A stretch of 64,000 nt of DNA from an uncultured Collinsella sp. Lineage in GTDB: Bacteria > Actinomycetota > Coriobacteriia > Coriobacteriales > Coriobacteriaceae. The translations under genes and the position numbers were made by a program. The stretch is from assembly GCA_934621885.1 (NCBI GenBank), contig CAKTUH010000001.1, forward strand, positions 55,870 through 119,869, read 5' to 3'. The notes under the pieces are model-generated. The model saw nothing but the letters and a program-made list of their open reading frames with translations. It was not told the origin of the DNA and did no database searches. How positions within the stretch are numbered: the first letter of the stretch is position 1; every line of letters starts with the position of its first letter. Positions 24,722 through 34,380 of this stretch are shown here, in pieces.

Positions 24722-24860
24722 AGCCGGCTTTGGGATGGTTATCGGAGGCACTGCTTGGGGTCACAAGCAATTCCAAAGCCGGCTACTTGGCCAGTCGTGA
24801 AGGAATGCCAGGCAAAACCGGAATGGGACTGGTGGTTTTGCCCGACCGGAGAAATCGGGG
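24722..24860 (-). ncRNA. Leader RNA motif A, copy 2 (upstream of eda)
   Basis: Minus-strand order: proximal hairpin (GGCAAAACC/GGTTTTGCC, 24811-24819 with 24834-24842), linker with GGCATTCC, distal stem of 12 bp (24722-24733 with 24773-24784). The distal loop sequence is conserved with 21573-21701. CCAGTC at 24791-24796 can pair with GACTGG at 24827-24832; in the other copy this is TCAGTC/GACTGA, a covarying pair. It ends 68 bases before the eda start codon. Confidence 0.62.
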
Positions 24861-24916
24861 AGCGGGCTGCAGAGGTATGGGTATGGGAAACTGCAGCCCG
24901 CGGAATGGGGAACGAA

Positions 24917-25951
24917 TTAACGGGCGACGCGGGTGCCACCGTCGGCGGCGTTGGCCACGGCGGCGATCTCGTCGGCGGTTACCAGGTTAGAATCGCCCTT
25001 GATGGTGAGCTTGAGGATCGAAGCGGCGATGGCGTAGTTGACGGCATCCTGCGGGTCGAAGTCGTTGATGAGTGCGTGGACCAGGCCGGCGTTGAAAGCG
25101 TCGCCGGCGGCAACGCCCTCGAGCACGTGCACGTCGTGAGCAGGGGAGAACCAGTGCTCGCCGCTCTCGGCGTCATAGAGCATGCCCATCCAGATGGAGC
25201 GCTCGACGCAGGAGATGTTGCGGACGACCGAGGCGACCTTCTTGCAGCCGTACTCGGCGCAGATCTGACGGGCCATCTCGACGTAGGTGTCGCGCTCCTC
25301 GATGCCGTGGGCAAGGGAGCCGGAGACGCAGGTCATGCCGAGGCCGGCGGGTGCGTCCTCGTCGTTGGCGATGCAGATGTCGACGAGCGGCAGGAGCTCC
25401 TTCATGGTTGCCTGCGACTTCTCGGGCGACCACATCTTGCCGCGATAGTTAACGTCGCACACGGTAGCGATGCCCTTGGCGCGGCAAGCGGTGAGGGCAT
25501 CCTTGCAGGCAGCGGCCATCTCGTCGGAGACGGCGGGCGTCACGCCGGAGAAGTAGAAGACGTCGATGCCCTTGAGGATCTCGTCCCAGTTAAAGACGTC
25601 GCGCTCGGCCATGTTGATGGCCGAGTACTTGCGGTCGTAGACGCAGCCGTTGCCGCGCTGCGAGGCGCCGACCTCAAACACATAGGAGCCAAGACGGTCG
25701 CCCTGACGCACGACGCGCGTGGTGTCGACGTCGTAGACCTTCAGCGAGCGCAGGGCGCATTCGCCCAGGCGGTTGGCCGGAACGACGGAAACGTAAGCGG
25801 CCTTGTCGCCCTGGTAGGCCAGGGAAAGCGCGGTGTTGGCCTCGGCGCCGCCGTAGCGGACGTCGAACTCGGTGGCCTGCTCAATACGCAGGTGATCTTT
25901 GGGCGAGAGCCTCATCATGATCTCGCCGAAGGTAAGAACCGTTTTACCCAT
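24917..25951 (-). CDS. kdgK: 2-keto-3-deoxygluconate kinase (PfkB family)
   Basis: A 344-residue PfkB/ribokinase-fold protein that phosphorylates KDG to KDPG with ATP. It shows GEIMMRLSP at the start, RYGGAEANTALSLA near residue 35 (sugar binding), and the C-terminal AAGDAFNAGLVHA signature with the catalytic Asp. The wording of the N-terminus and the R-Y-G-G-A-E-A-N motif fit KDG kinases rather than fructokinases. The ATG at 25951 has AAGGAGC upstream. It is followed by eda and is divergent from a LacI regulator, with tandem operators and hairpin B in the leader. Confidence 0.9.
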   Translation of the reverse strand: MGKTVLTFGEIMMRLSPKDHLRIEQATEFDVRYGGAEANTALSLAYQGDKAAYVSVVPANRLGECALRSLKVYDVDTTRVVRQGDRLGSYVFEVGASQRGNGCVYDRKYSAINMAERDVFNWDEILKGIDVFYFSGVTPAVSDEMAAACKDALTACRAKGIATVCDVNYRGKMWSPEKSQATMKELLPLVDICIANDEDAPAGLGMTCVSGSLAHGIEERDTYVEMARQICAEYGCKKVASVVRNISCVERSIWMGMLYDAESGEHWFSPAHDVHVLEGVAAGDAFNAGLVHALINDFDPQDAVNYAIAASILKLTIKGDSNLVTADEIAAVANAADGGTRVAR

Positions 25952-25994
25952 GGTCGCGTAGCTCCTTCTTGTCTGTGCGTACACCTTTGCTATG

Positions 25995-26052
25995 GCGTTG
26001 GCACGGAGGTGCCAAGACGGTAGGGTGCATCTTTGCACCTCCGTGCCAACGC
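25995..26052 (-). promoter_or_regulatory. Leader hairpin B, copy 2 (kdgK leader)
   Basis: Perfect 18-base arms (25995-26012 with 26035-26052) around a 22-base loop containing GGTAGGGTGC on the plus strand. Its length, loop and distance to the operator match 21713-21770. Confidence 0.72.
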
Positions 26053-26056
26053 TTAC

Positions 26057-26121
26057 CGAAATCGGTTTACGAAATCGGTTTCGTTTCGAGTTGTAGTATA
26101 CTCACCTACAGCGTTTTGCAA
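26057..26121 (-). promoter_or_regulatory. kdgK promoter with tandem LacI-type operators
   Basis: Two CGAAATCGGTTT sites (26057-26068 and 26070-26083, the second extended to ACGAAATCGGTTTCGT) follow a TATACT box (26100-26095) and TTGCAA (26121-26116) with 15 bases between the boxes. The LacI-type gene starts at 26187 on the other strand and is the natural candidate repressor. Confidence 0.75.
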
Positions 26122-26186
26122 GCGAGATTTTTAAAAAAATGCCTAAAATGGCTAAGATTGCCGACAAATGGGAAACGAGGGGCGCT

Positions 26187-27209
26187 ATGGCGCATATGAG
26201 AATCAAGGACATTGCCGCCGAGGCGGGCGTGAGCCCGGCCACCGTTTCGCGCTACCTCAACAACCGTCCCGGTCAGATGACCGAGGAGACCCGCGCCCGC
26301 ATTGCCGAGGTCATCGAGCGCACGGGCTATCGTCCCCGTGCCGCCGCGCGCAACCTGCGTAGCTCGCGCACCAACCTCATCGGCGTGATCTTGGCCGACA
26401 TCGCCAACCCCTTCTCGAGCGCCATGCTCGAGGGTCTTTCCGCCAGCGCCGCCGCGCGCGGCTGCTCGCTCATGACGGCTATTAGCGGCAACGACCCTGC
26501 CAAGGAGGCCGAGTCGCTCACCAGGCTCATCGATGCGGGCGTGGACGGCTTGGTCGTCAACACCTGCGGCGGCAACGACGGGGCGATCGCCGCAGCTGCG
26601 GGGCGCCTGCCGGTCGTGTTGCTCGACCGCGACATCGAGGACGGCGGCATCGATCTGGTGACGTCTAACAATCGCGAGCTGGTCGCCGGCCTGGTCGACG
26701 CCCTGGCTGCCGCGGGTAGCGAGCGCCTGTGCCTGCTCACCGAGGCAAGCGACGACAGCCCCGTCCGTCGCGAGCGTGCCGAGGCCTTTACCGATGAGCT
26801 CGCTCGTCGCGGTCTTGCCGGCGAGGTTGTCACGCTGGCCGACGGCGGCGCCGAGGGCATTAGCCGTCTGGACGAGGCCATCCGCGATTACGCGGGTAAA
26901 AAGCTCGGCCTTATCGCCGTCAACGGCTTGGTCTTCTTGCGCCTGACCGAGGCCCTGGCCCAGCTTGGCCCCTCGCTGCCGGCGGGGCTTAAGATCGCGA
27001 CGTTCGACGACTACCCCTGGAACCATGTGCTCTTTGGCGGCGTGACCACGGCCGCGCAGGACACCCAGGCAATTGCCGAGCGCGTGGTCGAGCGTCTGTC
27101 CGAGCGCATCGACGTCGTCACCACCACGGTAGGCGAGGCCGCAAAGCTCGCGCCCAAGCGCATCGAGATCCCCGGCCACATCGAGTCCCGAGCCTCCACT
27201 TCGCGCTAG
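26187..27209 (+). CDS. LacI-family transcriptional regulator, probable KDG regulon repressor
   Basis: A 340-residue LacI/GalR protein. The HTH is MRIKDIAAEAGVSPATVSRYLN and the hinge helix region follows near residue 55 (PRAAARNLRSSRTN). The periplasmic-binding-protein-like core shows IGVILADIANPF, LVVNTCGG and a GVTTAAQDT segment. By position, divergent from kdgK with two operators between, it most likely represses kdgK, the YczE-like gene and itself in response to KDG or a related acid (inference). ATG 26187 is chosen because of the GAGGGG site; upstream in-frame ATG codons have none. Confidence 0.88.
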   Translation: MAHMRIKDIAAEAGVSPATVSRYLNNRPGQMTEETRARIAEVIERTGYRPRAAARNLRSSRTNLIGVILADIANPFSSAMLEGLSASAAARGCSLMTAISGNDPAKEAESLTRLIDAGVDGLVVNTCGGNDGAIAAAAGRLPVVLLDRDIEDGGIDLVTSNNRELVAGLVDALAAAGSERLCLLTEASDDSPVRRERAEAFTDELARRGLAGEVVTLADGGAEGISRLDEAIRDYAGKKLGLIAVNGLVFLRLTEALAQLGPSLPAGLKIATFDDYPWNHVLFGGVTTAAQDTQAIAERVVERLSERIDVVTTTVGEAAKLAPKRIEIPGHIESRASTSR

Positions 27210-27251
27210 CCTGTGTGATACTATATAGACAATGTCATACAGGAGGTATCC

Positions 27252-27746
27252 ATGGCTGCGTCTGTACTGAGTGTACGAGTGGACTCGTCAATTAAAGATT
27301 CATTTGCCGAGCTATGCGAAGAACTCGGCATGACTTCGTCTGTTGCGGTCAATATGTTTATGAGGCAGATGCTGCGCGAGCGCTCGCTGCCGTTTGTTCC
27401 TTCACTTGGTAAAAACATTGCGAGCGAAAACGTTGACGCAGACATTTTGGATATTGCTCAGATTAAGTCCGCCGTCCGCGAGGCGGCCAGCCCGATTCCC
27501 GCCATCAAAACCGTGGTCCTTTTTGGCTCGTATGCCCGTGGTGAGGCGCGTGTCGATAGTGATATCGATTTGCGTCTCGAAGTCGATCGCGAGCATGGCT
27601 TTGGTCTTTTCGCGTTGTCGGCGTTTGGCGAAGCGGTGCGTAAGGAGACCGGGAAGCAGGTTGACCTCGTCACAAGCGACCATCTTGATGGCGATCTTGC
27701 CGCGGCAATCGAGCGCGAAGGAGTGATCGTTTATGATCGCGCGTAA
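27252..27746 (+). CDS. RelB/DinJ-like domain fused to a MNT-type nucleotidyltransferase
   Basis: A 164-residue fusion. Residues 1-55 (VLSVRVDSSIKDSFAELCEELGM and so on) look like a RelB/DinJ-type ribbon-helix-helix antitoxin. Residues 75-164 are a minimal nucleotidyltransferase with GSYARGE and the SDID metal-binding pair. MNT proteins are the antitoxins of HEPN toxins and can AMPylate them. Here no HEPN gene follows, only a 19-codon frame (27733-27792). The AGGAGG site 5 bases before the ATG is strong. The protein could be a solitary regulator or the leftover of a toxin-antitoxin pair. Confidence 0.78.
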   Translation: MAASVLSVRVDSSIKDSFAELCEELGMTSSVAVNMFMRQMLRERSLPFVPSLGKNIASENVDADILDIAQIKSAVREAASPIPAIKTVVLFGSYARGEARVDSDIDLRLEVDREHGFGLFALSAFGEAVRKETGKQVDLVTSDHLDGDLAAAIEREGVIVYDRA

Positions 27747-27792
27747 GTCAGACAGCCTTCGCGCGCAAGAGGTCTTGGAGGCCAAGCTCTAG
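27733..27792 (+). pseudogene. Short frame overlapping the MNT gene; possible remnant of a HEPN partner
   Basis: ATG at 27733 overlaps the last 14 bases of the nucleotidyltransferase gene and gives 19 codons ending at TAG. The overlap is typical for MNT-HEPN operons, but no further HEPN-like coding is visible in any frame after the stop. Remnant status is a guess. Confidence 0.3.
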
Positions 27793-27912
27793 CCGCCCGC
27801 CCTCGCACGTTTTTTGAGCGCTCCACACGCTTTAACCCTGCGGAAACATTTTTCTGCGATAGTATCTGCGATATAGAACAGTCGAAACCCGCCCGAAAGA
27901 AAGGGGAGCGAC

Positions 27913-29250
27913 ATGAACCAGCAGAACATCGATTACGTACTCCGCTCTGTAGAGCAGCGTGACATCCGCTTTGTGCGTCTGTGGTTTGTCGACATTCTCG
28001 GTCGCCTCAAGAACTTTGCCATCAGCCCCGAGGACCTCGAGGTCGCTTTTGAGGAGGGCATTGGCTTTGACGGCTCGGCCATCGAGGGCTTTGCCACGCC
28101 CGAGGAAGCCGACATGCTCGCGTTCCCCGATGCCTCGACCTTCCAGATCCTGCCGTGGCGCCCGAGCCACAACGGCGTCGCCCGCGTGTTCTGCGACGTG
28201 TGCACTCCCGATCGCAAACCTTTCGCCGGCGACCCGCGCGATGCCCTGCGCCGCATGTTCCACAAGGCCGAGAAGGCCGGCTACCTGCTCAACGTGGGCG
28301 CCGAGCTGGAGTATTACTACTTCCCCGACGAGCACACGCCCGAGCCGCTCGACAACGTGGGCTACTTTGACCTTTCGGTGAGCGACGCCGCCCGCGACCT
28401 GCGCCGCAACACGGTCCTTACGCTCGAGAAGATGTCCGTGCCCGTGGAGTACACCTTCCACGCCGCCGGCCGCTCGCAGCACGGCATGAGCCTGCGTCAC
28501 GCCGAGGCCCTGAGCATGTCCGACGCCATCACCACGGCCAAGCTCATCATTAAGCAGCAGGCCTACGAGAGCGGTTGCCACGCCTCCTTTATGCCCAAGC
28601 CGCTGGCGGGCGAGGATGGCAGCGCCATGTTCCTGCACCAGTCGCTGTTCGACCACGACGGCAACAACGTCTTTTGGGGCGAGGACGACGAGAAGTACCA
28701 TCTCTCCGACGTCGCCAAGCACTACATGGCCGGCATTCTGGCGCACGCGCGCGAGATCAGCGCCATCACCAACCCCACGGTCAACTCCTACAAGCGCATC
28801 ACTACCGGCGGCGACTCCGTGCCGCAGTACGCCACGTGGGGCCTGCGCAACCGCGCGAGCATGGTCCGCATCCCGGTCTACAAGCCCGGCAAGCAGCTGT
28901 CCACTCGTATCGAGCTCCGCAGCCCCGACCCCATGGCCAACCCGTACTTGGTCAACGCCGTCACGCTGGCGGCTGGTCTCGACGGCATCGAGCGCAAGCT
29001 GGAGCTCCCGCCCGAGGCCACGGCCGAGACGCTCAAGCTCAACGGTCGTCAGATGCTCGAGGCCGGCTACACGCCGCTGCCGCGTTCGCTCAAAGAGGCG
29101 CTCGACGTGTTTGAGGACTCGCAGTTTATGAAGGATGCTCTCGGCGAGCACATCCACAGCTTCTTCCTCAAAAAGAAGCGCGACGAGTGGCATAAGTTTG
29201 AGTCCACGATCACCGAGTGGGAGATCAAGCATTATCTGGCGAACTCCTAA
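27913..29250 (+). CDS. glnA: Type I glutamine synthetase (GSI-alpha length)
   Basis: A 445-residue glutamine synthetase that makes glutamine from glutamate, ammonia and ATP. Motifs include GFDGSAIEGF near residue 58, the Glu-rich metal site AELEYYYFP, the ATP site region KPLAGEDGSAMFLHQS, and NPTVNSYKRI. It has the short length of GSI-alpha enzymes, which lack the adenylylation insertion and are feedback-controlled. A GlnR-like regulator gene follows 50 bases downstream, which suggests nitrogen control. AAAGGGGAG precedes the ATG. Confidence 0.95.
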   Translation: MNQQNIDYVLRSVEQRDIRFVRLWFVDILGRLKNFAISPEDLEVAFEEGIGFDGSAIEGFATPEEADMLAFPDASTFQILPWRPSHNGVARVFCDVCTPDRKPFAGDPRDALRRMFHKAEKAGYLLNVGAELEYYYFPDEHTPEPLDNVGYFDLSVSDAARDLRRNTVLTLEKMSVPVEYTFHAAGRSQHGMSLRHAEALSMSDAITTAKLIIKQQAYESGCHASFMPKPLAGEDGSAMFLHQSLFDHDGNNVFWGEDDEKYHLSDVAKHYMAGILAHAREISAITNPTVNSYKRITTGGDSVPQYATWGLRNRASMVRIPVYKPGKQLSTRIELRSPDPMANPYLVNAVTLAAGLDGIERKLELPPEATAETLKLNGRQMLEAGYTPLPRSLKEALDVFEDSQFMKDALGEHIHSFFLKKKRDEWHKFESTITEWEIKHYLANS

Positions 29251-29300
29251 TCGCGCCGGTTTGTTCCAGTACGATTGAGCTCATTTCCTTGGAGGCCGAT

Positions 29301-29963
29301 ATGTCCGAAAAGAGTGCCCTGTTCATGGCGCGCACGACGCGCTTCCACGAGTTTGCCCGCAGCCTGACGACCACCCTGGGTGTCGAGGTGAGCCTGGCCA
29401 CTCCCGATTCGCCGACTGCGGCGCACGACTTTGACCTGCTGATCCTCGATTCCGACGGCATCCGCAGCGACCGTATCGATCAGATTGCCAAGTGGCTCGA
29501 CGATCGCGGCGGCGTTCCCATGCTGGTGATCGTCGACGACGAGGCGCTCGGCACCCTGCGCCTGCCGAATCACGCGCATGCCGACTTCGTATGCCCCACG
29601 GCGACGCCCAACGAGCTCAAGGCTCGTGCGCAGCGCCTGATGGGCGAGGAGGAGACCGTCACCGCCGATGACGTGCTCAACATCGACAACCTCGAGATTA
29701 ACCTGGCCACCTACCAGGTGACGCTCGACGATGAGCCCATCGACCTGACGCTGATGGAGTATTCGCTGCTGAGCTTTTTGGCGACGCACCCCAACCGCGC
29801 CTACAGTCGCGAGGTGCTGCTGCACCGCGTGTGGGGCTTTGAGTACTGCGGCGGCACGCGTACCGTCGACGTGCATATCCGACGCATCCGCTCCAAGGTG
29901 GGCCCGCAGATCGCGGCACACATCACCACCGTCCGCGGCGTGGGCTACCTGTTTAAGGACTAG
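29301..29963 (+). CDS. GlnR-like orphan OmpR-family regulator
   Basis: A 220-residue protein. The N-terminal receiver-like domain keeps an LLILDSDG strand where the phosphoryl Asp would be but lacks the usual acidic pair and the conserved Lys context, so it is atypical. The C-terminal OmpR winged helix (residues about 125-220) reads DLTLMEYSLLSFLATHPNRAYSREVLLHRVWG and GGTRTVDVHIRRIRSKVG. The layout and the wing sequence resemble actinobacterial GlnR, the phosphorylation-independent nitrogen regulator. No histidine kinase is adjacent and glnA is directly upstream. GlnR identity is inferred. Start ATG 29301 follows GGAGG. Confidence 0.8.
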   Translation: MSEKSALFMARTTRFHEFARSLTTTLGVEVSLATPDSPTAAHDFDLLILDSDGIRSDRIDQIAKWLDDRGGVPMLVIVDDEALGTLRLPNHAHADFVCPTATPNELKARAQRLMGEEETVTADDVLNIDNLEINLATYQVTLDDEPIDLTLMEYSLLSFLATHPNRAYSREVLLHRVWGFEYCGGTRTVDVHIRRIRSKVGPQIAAHITTVRGVGYLFKD

Positions 29964-29967
29964 ATTT

Positions 29968-30004
29968 CCACCACAAAGGGGACAGGCACCTTTGTGGTGG
30001 TTTT
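29968..30004 (+). terminator. 33-bp palindrome acting as terminator (R33 copy a)
   Basis: CCACCACAAAGG pairs with CCTTTGTGGTGG and is followed by TTTT, 5 bases after the stop codon. It is also a member of the 33-bp repeat family at 44536, 46101 and 47065. Confidence 0.78.
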
Positions 30005-30118
30005 GCCGCAGGTGCGGGTGCCTTTCTGGTTTGCAACAGAACTTAAGCCTTCCTAAAAGATTGCGTTCTCATACACGCGCACCCGCATATTGGGGTACAA
30101 CTCAACGTGAACAATGAT

Positions 30119-30145
30119 GGCCCGCCACATGTTTGGCGGGCCTTT
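30119..30145 (+). terminator. Hairpin upstream of the HtrA gene
   Basis: GGCCCGCC/GGCGGGCC stem with TTTGG after it, just before the htrA ribosome site. It could act as a terminator or attenuator-like stop for upstream transcription. Confidence 0.6.
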
Positions 30146-30171
30146 GGTTATTAGACGAAAGGATCGCAGCT

Positions 30172-31641
30172 ATGAGCGAGTACGATTCCCAGCGTCCCCA
30201 GGACGCGGGCAACGCCGGCGAGACTCAGCAGCAGCCGCGCGTGCAGGTGGAGTCGACGCCTGCTGGCGGCAACAACATTCCCTATGTGCAGGCCTACGAC
30301 ACGCAGACCGGCCAGCCGCTGGGTGGCCAGCGGGTCGTGAACAAGCACACGGTGGTCAAGACCAAGACCAAAAAGCTGCCGATCTTCATTACGGCGCTCG
30401 CCGGCTGCGCCTGCGGCGCCCTGCTGGTCATCGCGCTCATTATGAGTGGCACGCTCGATATCGGCGGCGGCAAGAACGCCGTGACGGCGGGCGCTTCGGG
30501 TTCGTCGACGCAAAAGATCACGATTGACTCCGAGGACACCACGCTGGCCGAGGCCGTTTCTGCCAAGGCGCTGCCCTCCGTGGTTTCCATTACCGCCACT
30601 TCAAGCGGCAACCAGGGCAGTTCGCTTTCGCAGTCTGCCGACGGGTCGGATAGCTCAGGTAGCGTCGGTTCGGGCGTTGTGCTCGATACTGAGGGCCACA
30701 TTCTCACCAACAACCATGTGGTCGATGGCTACGACCAGTACGTGGTGACTATGGACGACGGCACCACCTACGAGGCTGAGTTCGTGGGCAACGATGCCTC
30801 GAGTGACCTCGCCGTCATCAAGCTCAAGGACGCCGACGCTTCCAAGCTCACCCCGATCGAGATCGGTGATTCCTCCAAGCTCAACGTGGGCGAGTGGGTT
30901 ATGGCGATCGGCTCGCCGTTCGGCAACGAGCAGTCCGTCTCCACGGGTATCGTCTCGGCGCTCTATCGCTCCACGGCCATGAGCTCTACCAGCGGCAACA
31001 CCATCTATGCCAACATGATTCAGACCGATGCCGCCATCAACCCGGGCAACTCTGGCGGCGCGCTCGTCAACGATAACGGCGAGCTCGTGGGCATCAACTC
31101 GCTCATCGAGAGCTATTCGGGCTCTAGCTCGGGCGTTGGCTTTGCCATTCCGGTCAACTATGCCAAGAATATTGCCGACCAGATTATCGACGGCAAGACG
31201 CCGGTTCATCCGTACCTGGGCGCCACGCTCTCGAGCGTCAACGCGCTCAACGCCCGCACCAACAAGCTGAACACCGATAGCGGTGCGTATGTGGCGAGCG
31301 TTGTGGAGGACGGCCCCGCTGCCAAGGCCGGCATCCAGGAGGGCGACGTCATCACCAAGCTGGGCGATGACGAGATCACGAGTGCCGACGGCCTGATCAT
31401 CGCGCTGCGCAGCCACGAGGTGGGCGAGAAGGTCGAGATCACGCTCGTGCGCGGCAAGGAAGAGAAGAAGGTCACTGTTGAGCTGGGCTCCGACGAGGAG
31501 CTGCAGAACCAGCAGCAGGACGACAGCTCGACTGACACCGGCAACGGCGGCATCACCGACGAGCAGCTGCGCCAGTACCTGGAGGAGCTGCTGGGCCAGC
31601 AGGGCCAGGGCCAGGGTCAGGGTTACGGCCAGGGATTCTAG
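30172..31641 (+). CDS. HtrA/DegP-like membrane-anchored serine protease with PDZ domain
   Basis: A 489-residue protein. Residues 1-70 are polar and disordered, residues about 71-93 form one membrane anchor, residues about 120-330 form a trypsin-like domain and about 340-430 a PDZ domain. The catalytic triad is visible as His in TNNHVVDG, Asp in SSDLAVIKL and Ser in NPGNSGGAL. The tail is rich in Gly and Gln. It would degrade or refold damaged envelope proteins outside the membrane. ATG 30172 has GAAAGGA upstream; an earlier in-frame ATG at 30133 lies in the hairpin. No sensor genes are adjacent. Confidence 0.92.
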   Translation: MSEYDSQRPQDAGNAGETQQQPRVQVESTPAGGNNIPYVQAYDTQTGQPLGGQRVVNKHTVVKTKTKKLPIFITALAGCACGALLVIALIMSGTLDIGGGKNAVTAGASGSSTQKITIDSEDTTLAEAVSAKALPSVVSITATSSGNQGSSLSQSADGSDSSGSVGSGVVLDTEGHILTNNHVVDGYDQYVVTMDDGTTYEAEFVGNDASSDLAVIKLKDADASKLTPIEIGDSSKLNVGEWVMAIGSPFGNEQSVSTGIVSALYRSTAMSSTSGNTIYANMIQTDAAINPGNSGGALVNDNGELVGINSLIESYSGSSSGVGFAIPVNYAKNIADQIIDGKTPVHPYLGATLSSVNALNARTNKLNTDSGAYVASVVEDGPAAKAGIQEGDVITKLGDDEITSADGLIIALRSHEVGEKVEITLVRGKEEKKVTVELGSDEELQNQQQDDSSTDTGNGGITDEQLRQYLEELLGQQGQGQGQGYGQGF

Positions 31642-31668
31642 CGAGCCGTTTCACACACATCGAAGCCA

Positions 31669-31707
31669 GAGGGGCTGCCCCGCCATGCGCGGGACAGCCC
31701 CTCTTTC
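31669..31707 (+). terminator. Terminator after the HtrA gene
   Basis: AGAGGGGCTG and CAGCCCCTCT arms with TTTCC after, 27 bases past the stop codon. Confidence 0.85.
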
Positions 31708-31778
31708 CATAATGATCCCCCGGGGACGGAGGAAAACAGATCACTTTGAGCTGGCGAGGAGCTCGGTTCGGAATGGTC

Positions 31779-31982
31779 TGGACAGTTAGTTCAGATACGT
31801 ATAAATCTGGGGCAGTCCGGGATGCGTTTTGAGCTGTTTTGGGATGGAAATGGGGTTCTGATGGGTGCTCGGAAGGAGAAATAAGCCGATCGTGCCGCTC
31901 CGGGACGACCAAATGGGGTGAAATGGTGCCATTTGAGCTCGATTCGGTTCGCAGATTTATACGTATCTGAACTAACTGTCCA
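31779..31982. repeat. 204-bp element with perfect 31-bp terminal inverted repeats
   Basis: Positions 31779-31809 and 31952-31982 are perfect inverse copies of 31 bases starting TGGACAGTTAG and containing ATACGTAT. The 142-base interior has no convincing gene. It separates the htrA terminator from the ligA promoter region. MITE-like in size; a regulatory role of the paired ends is also possible. Confidence 0.78.
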
Positions 31983-32018
31983 CCCCGGTCCGACGGCTGC
32001 CGATTCGGTGCGGTTTGA

Positions 32019-34319
<2,301 letters not shown>

Positions 34320-34341
34320 GGCATCGATAGACAAATTGAAG

Positions 34342-34380
34342 AACCGCCCGGAAAGTTTGACGCTTTCCGGGCGGTTTTAT
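34342..34380 (+). terminator. Terminator of ligA
   Basis: A 14-bp stem AACCGCCCGGAAAG / CTTTCCGGGCGGTT plus TTTTA. It abuts the stop codon of the convergent MerR-type gene and may serve both. Confidence 0.9.

Noticed and set aside
30133..30171. Upstream start for the HtrA-like gene
   Set aside because: The 13 extra codons lie in a terminator-like hairpin; ATG 30172 has a good ribosome site.
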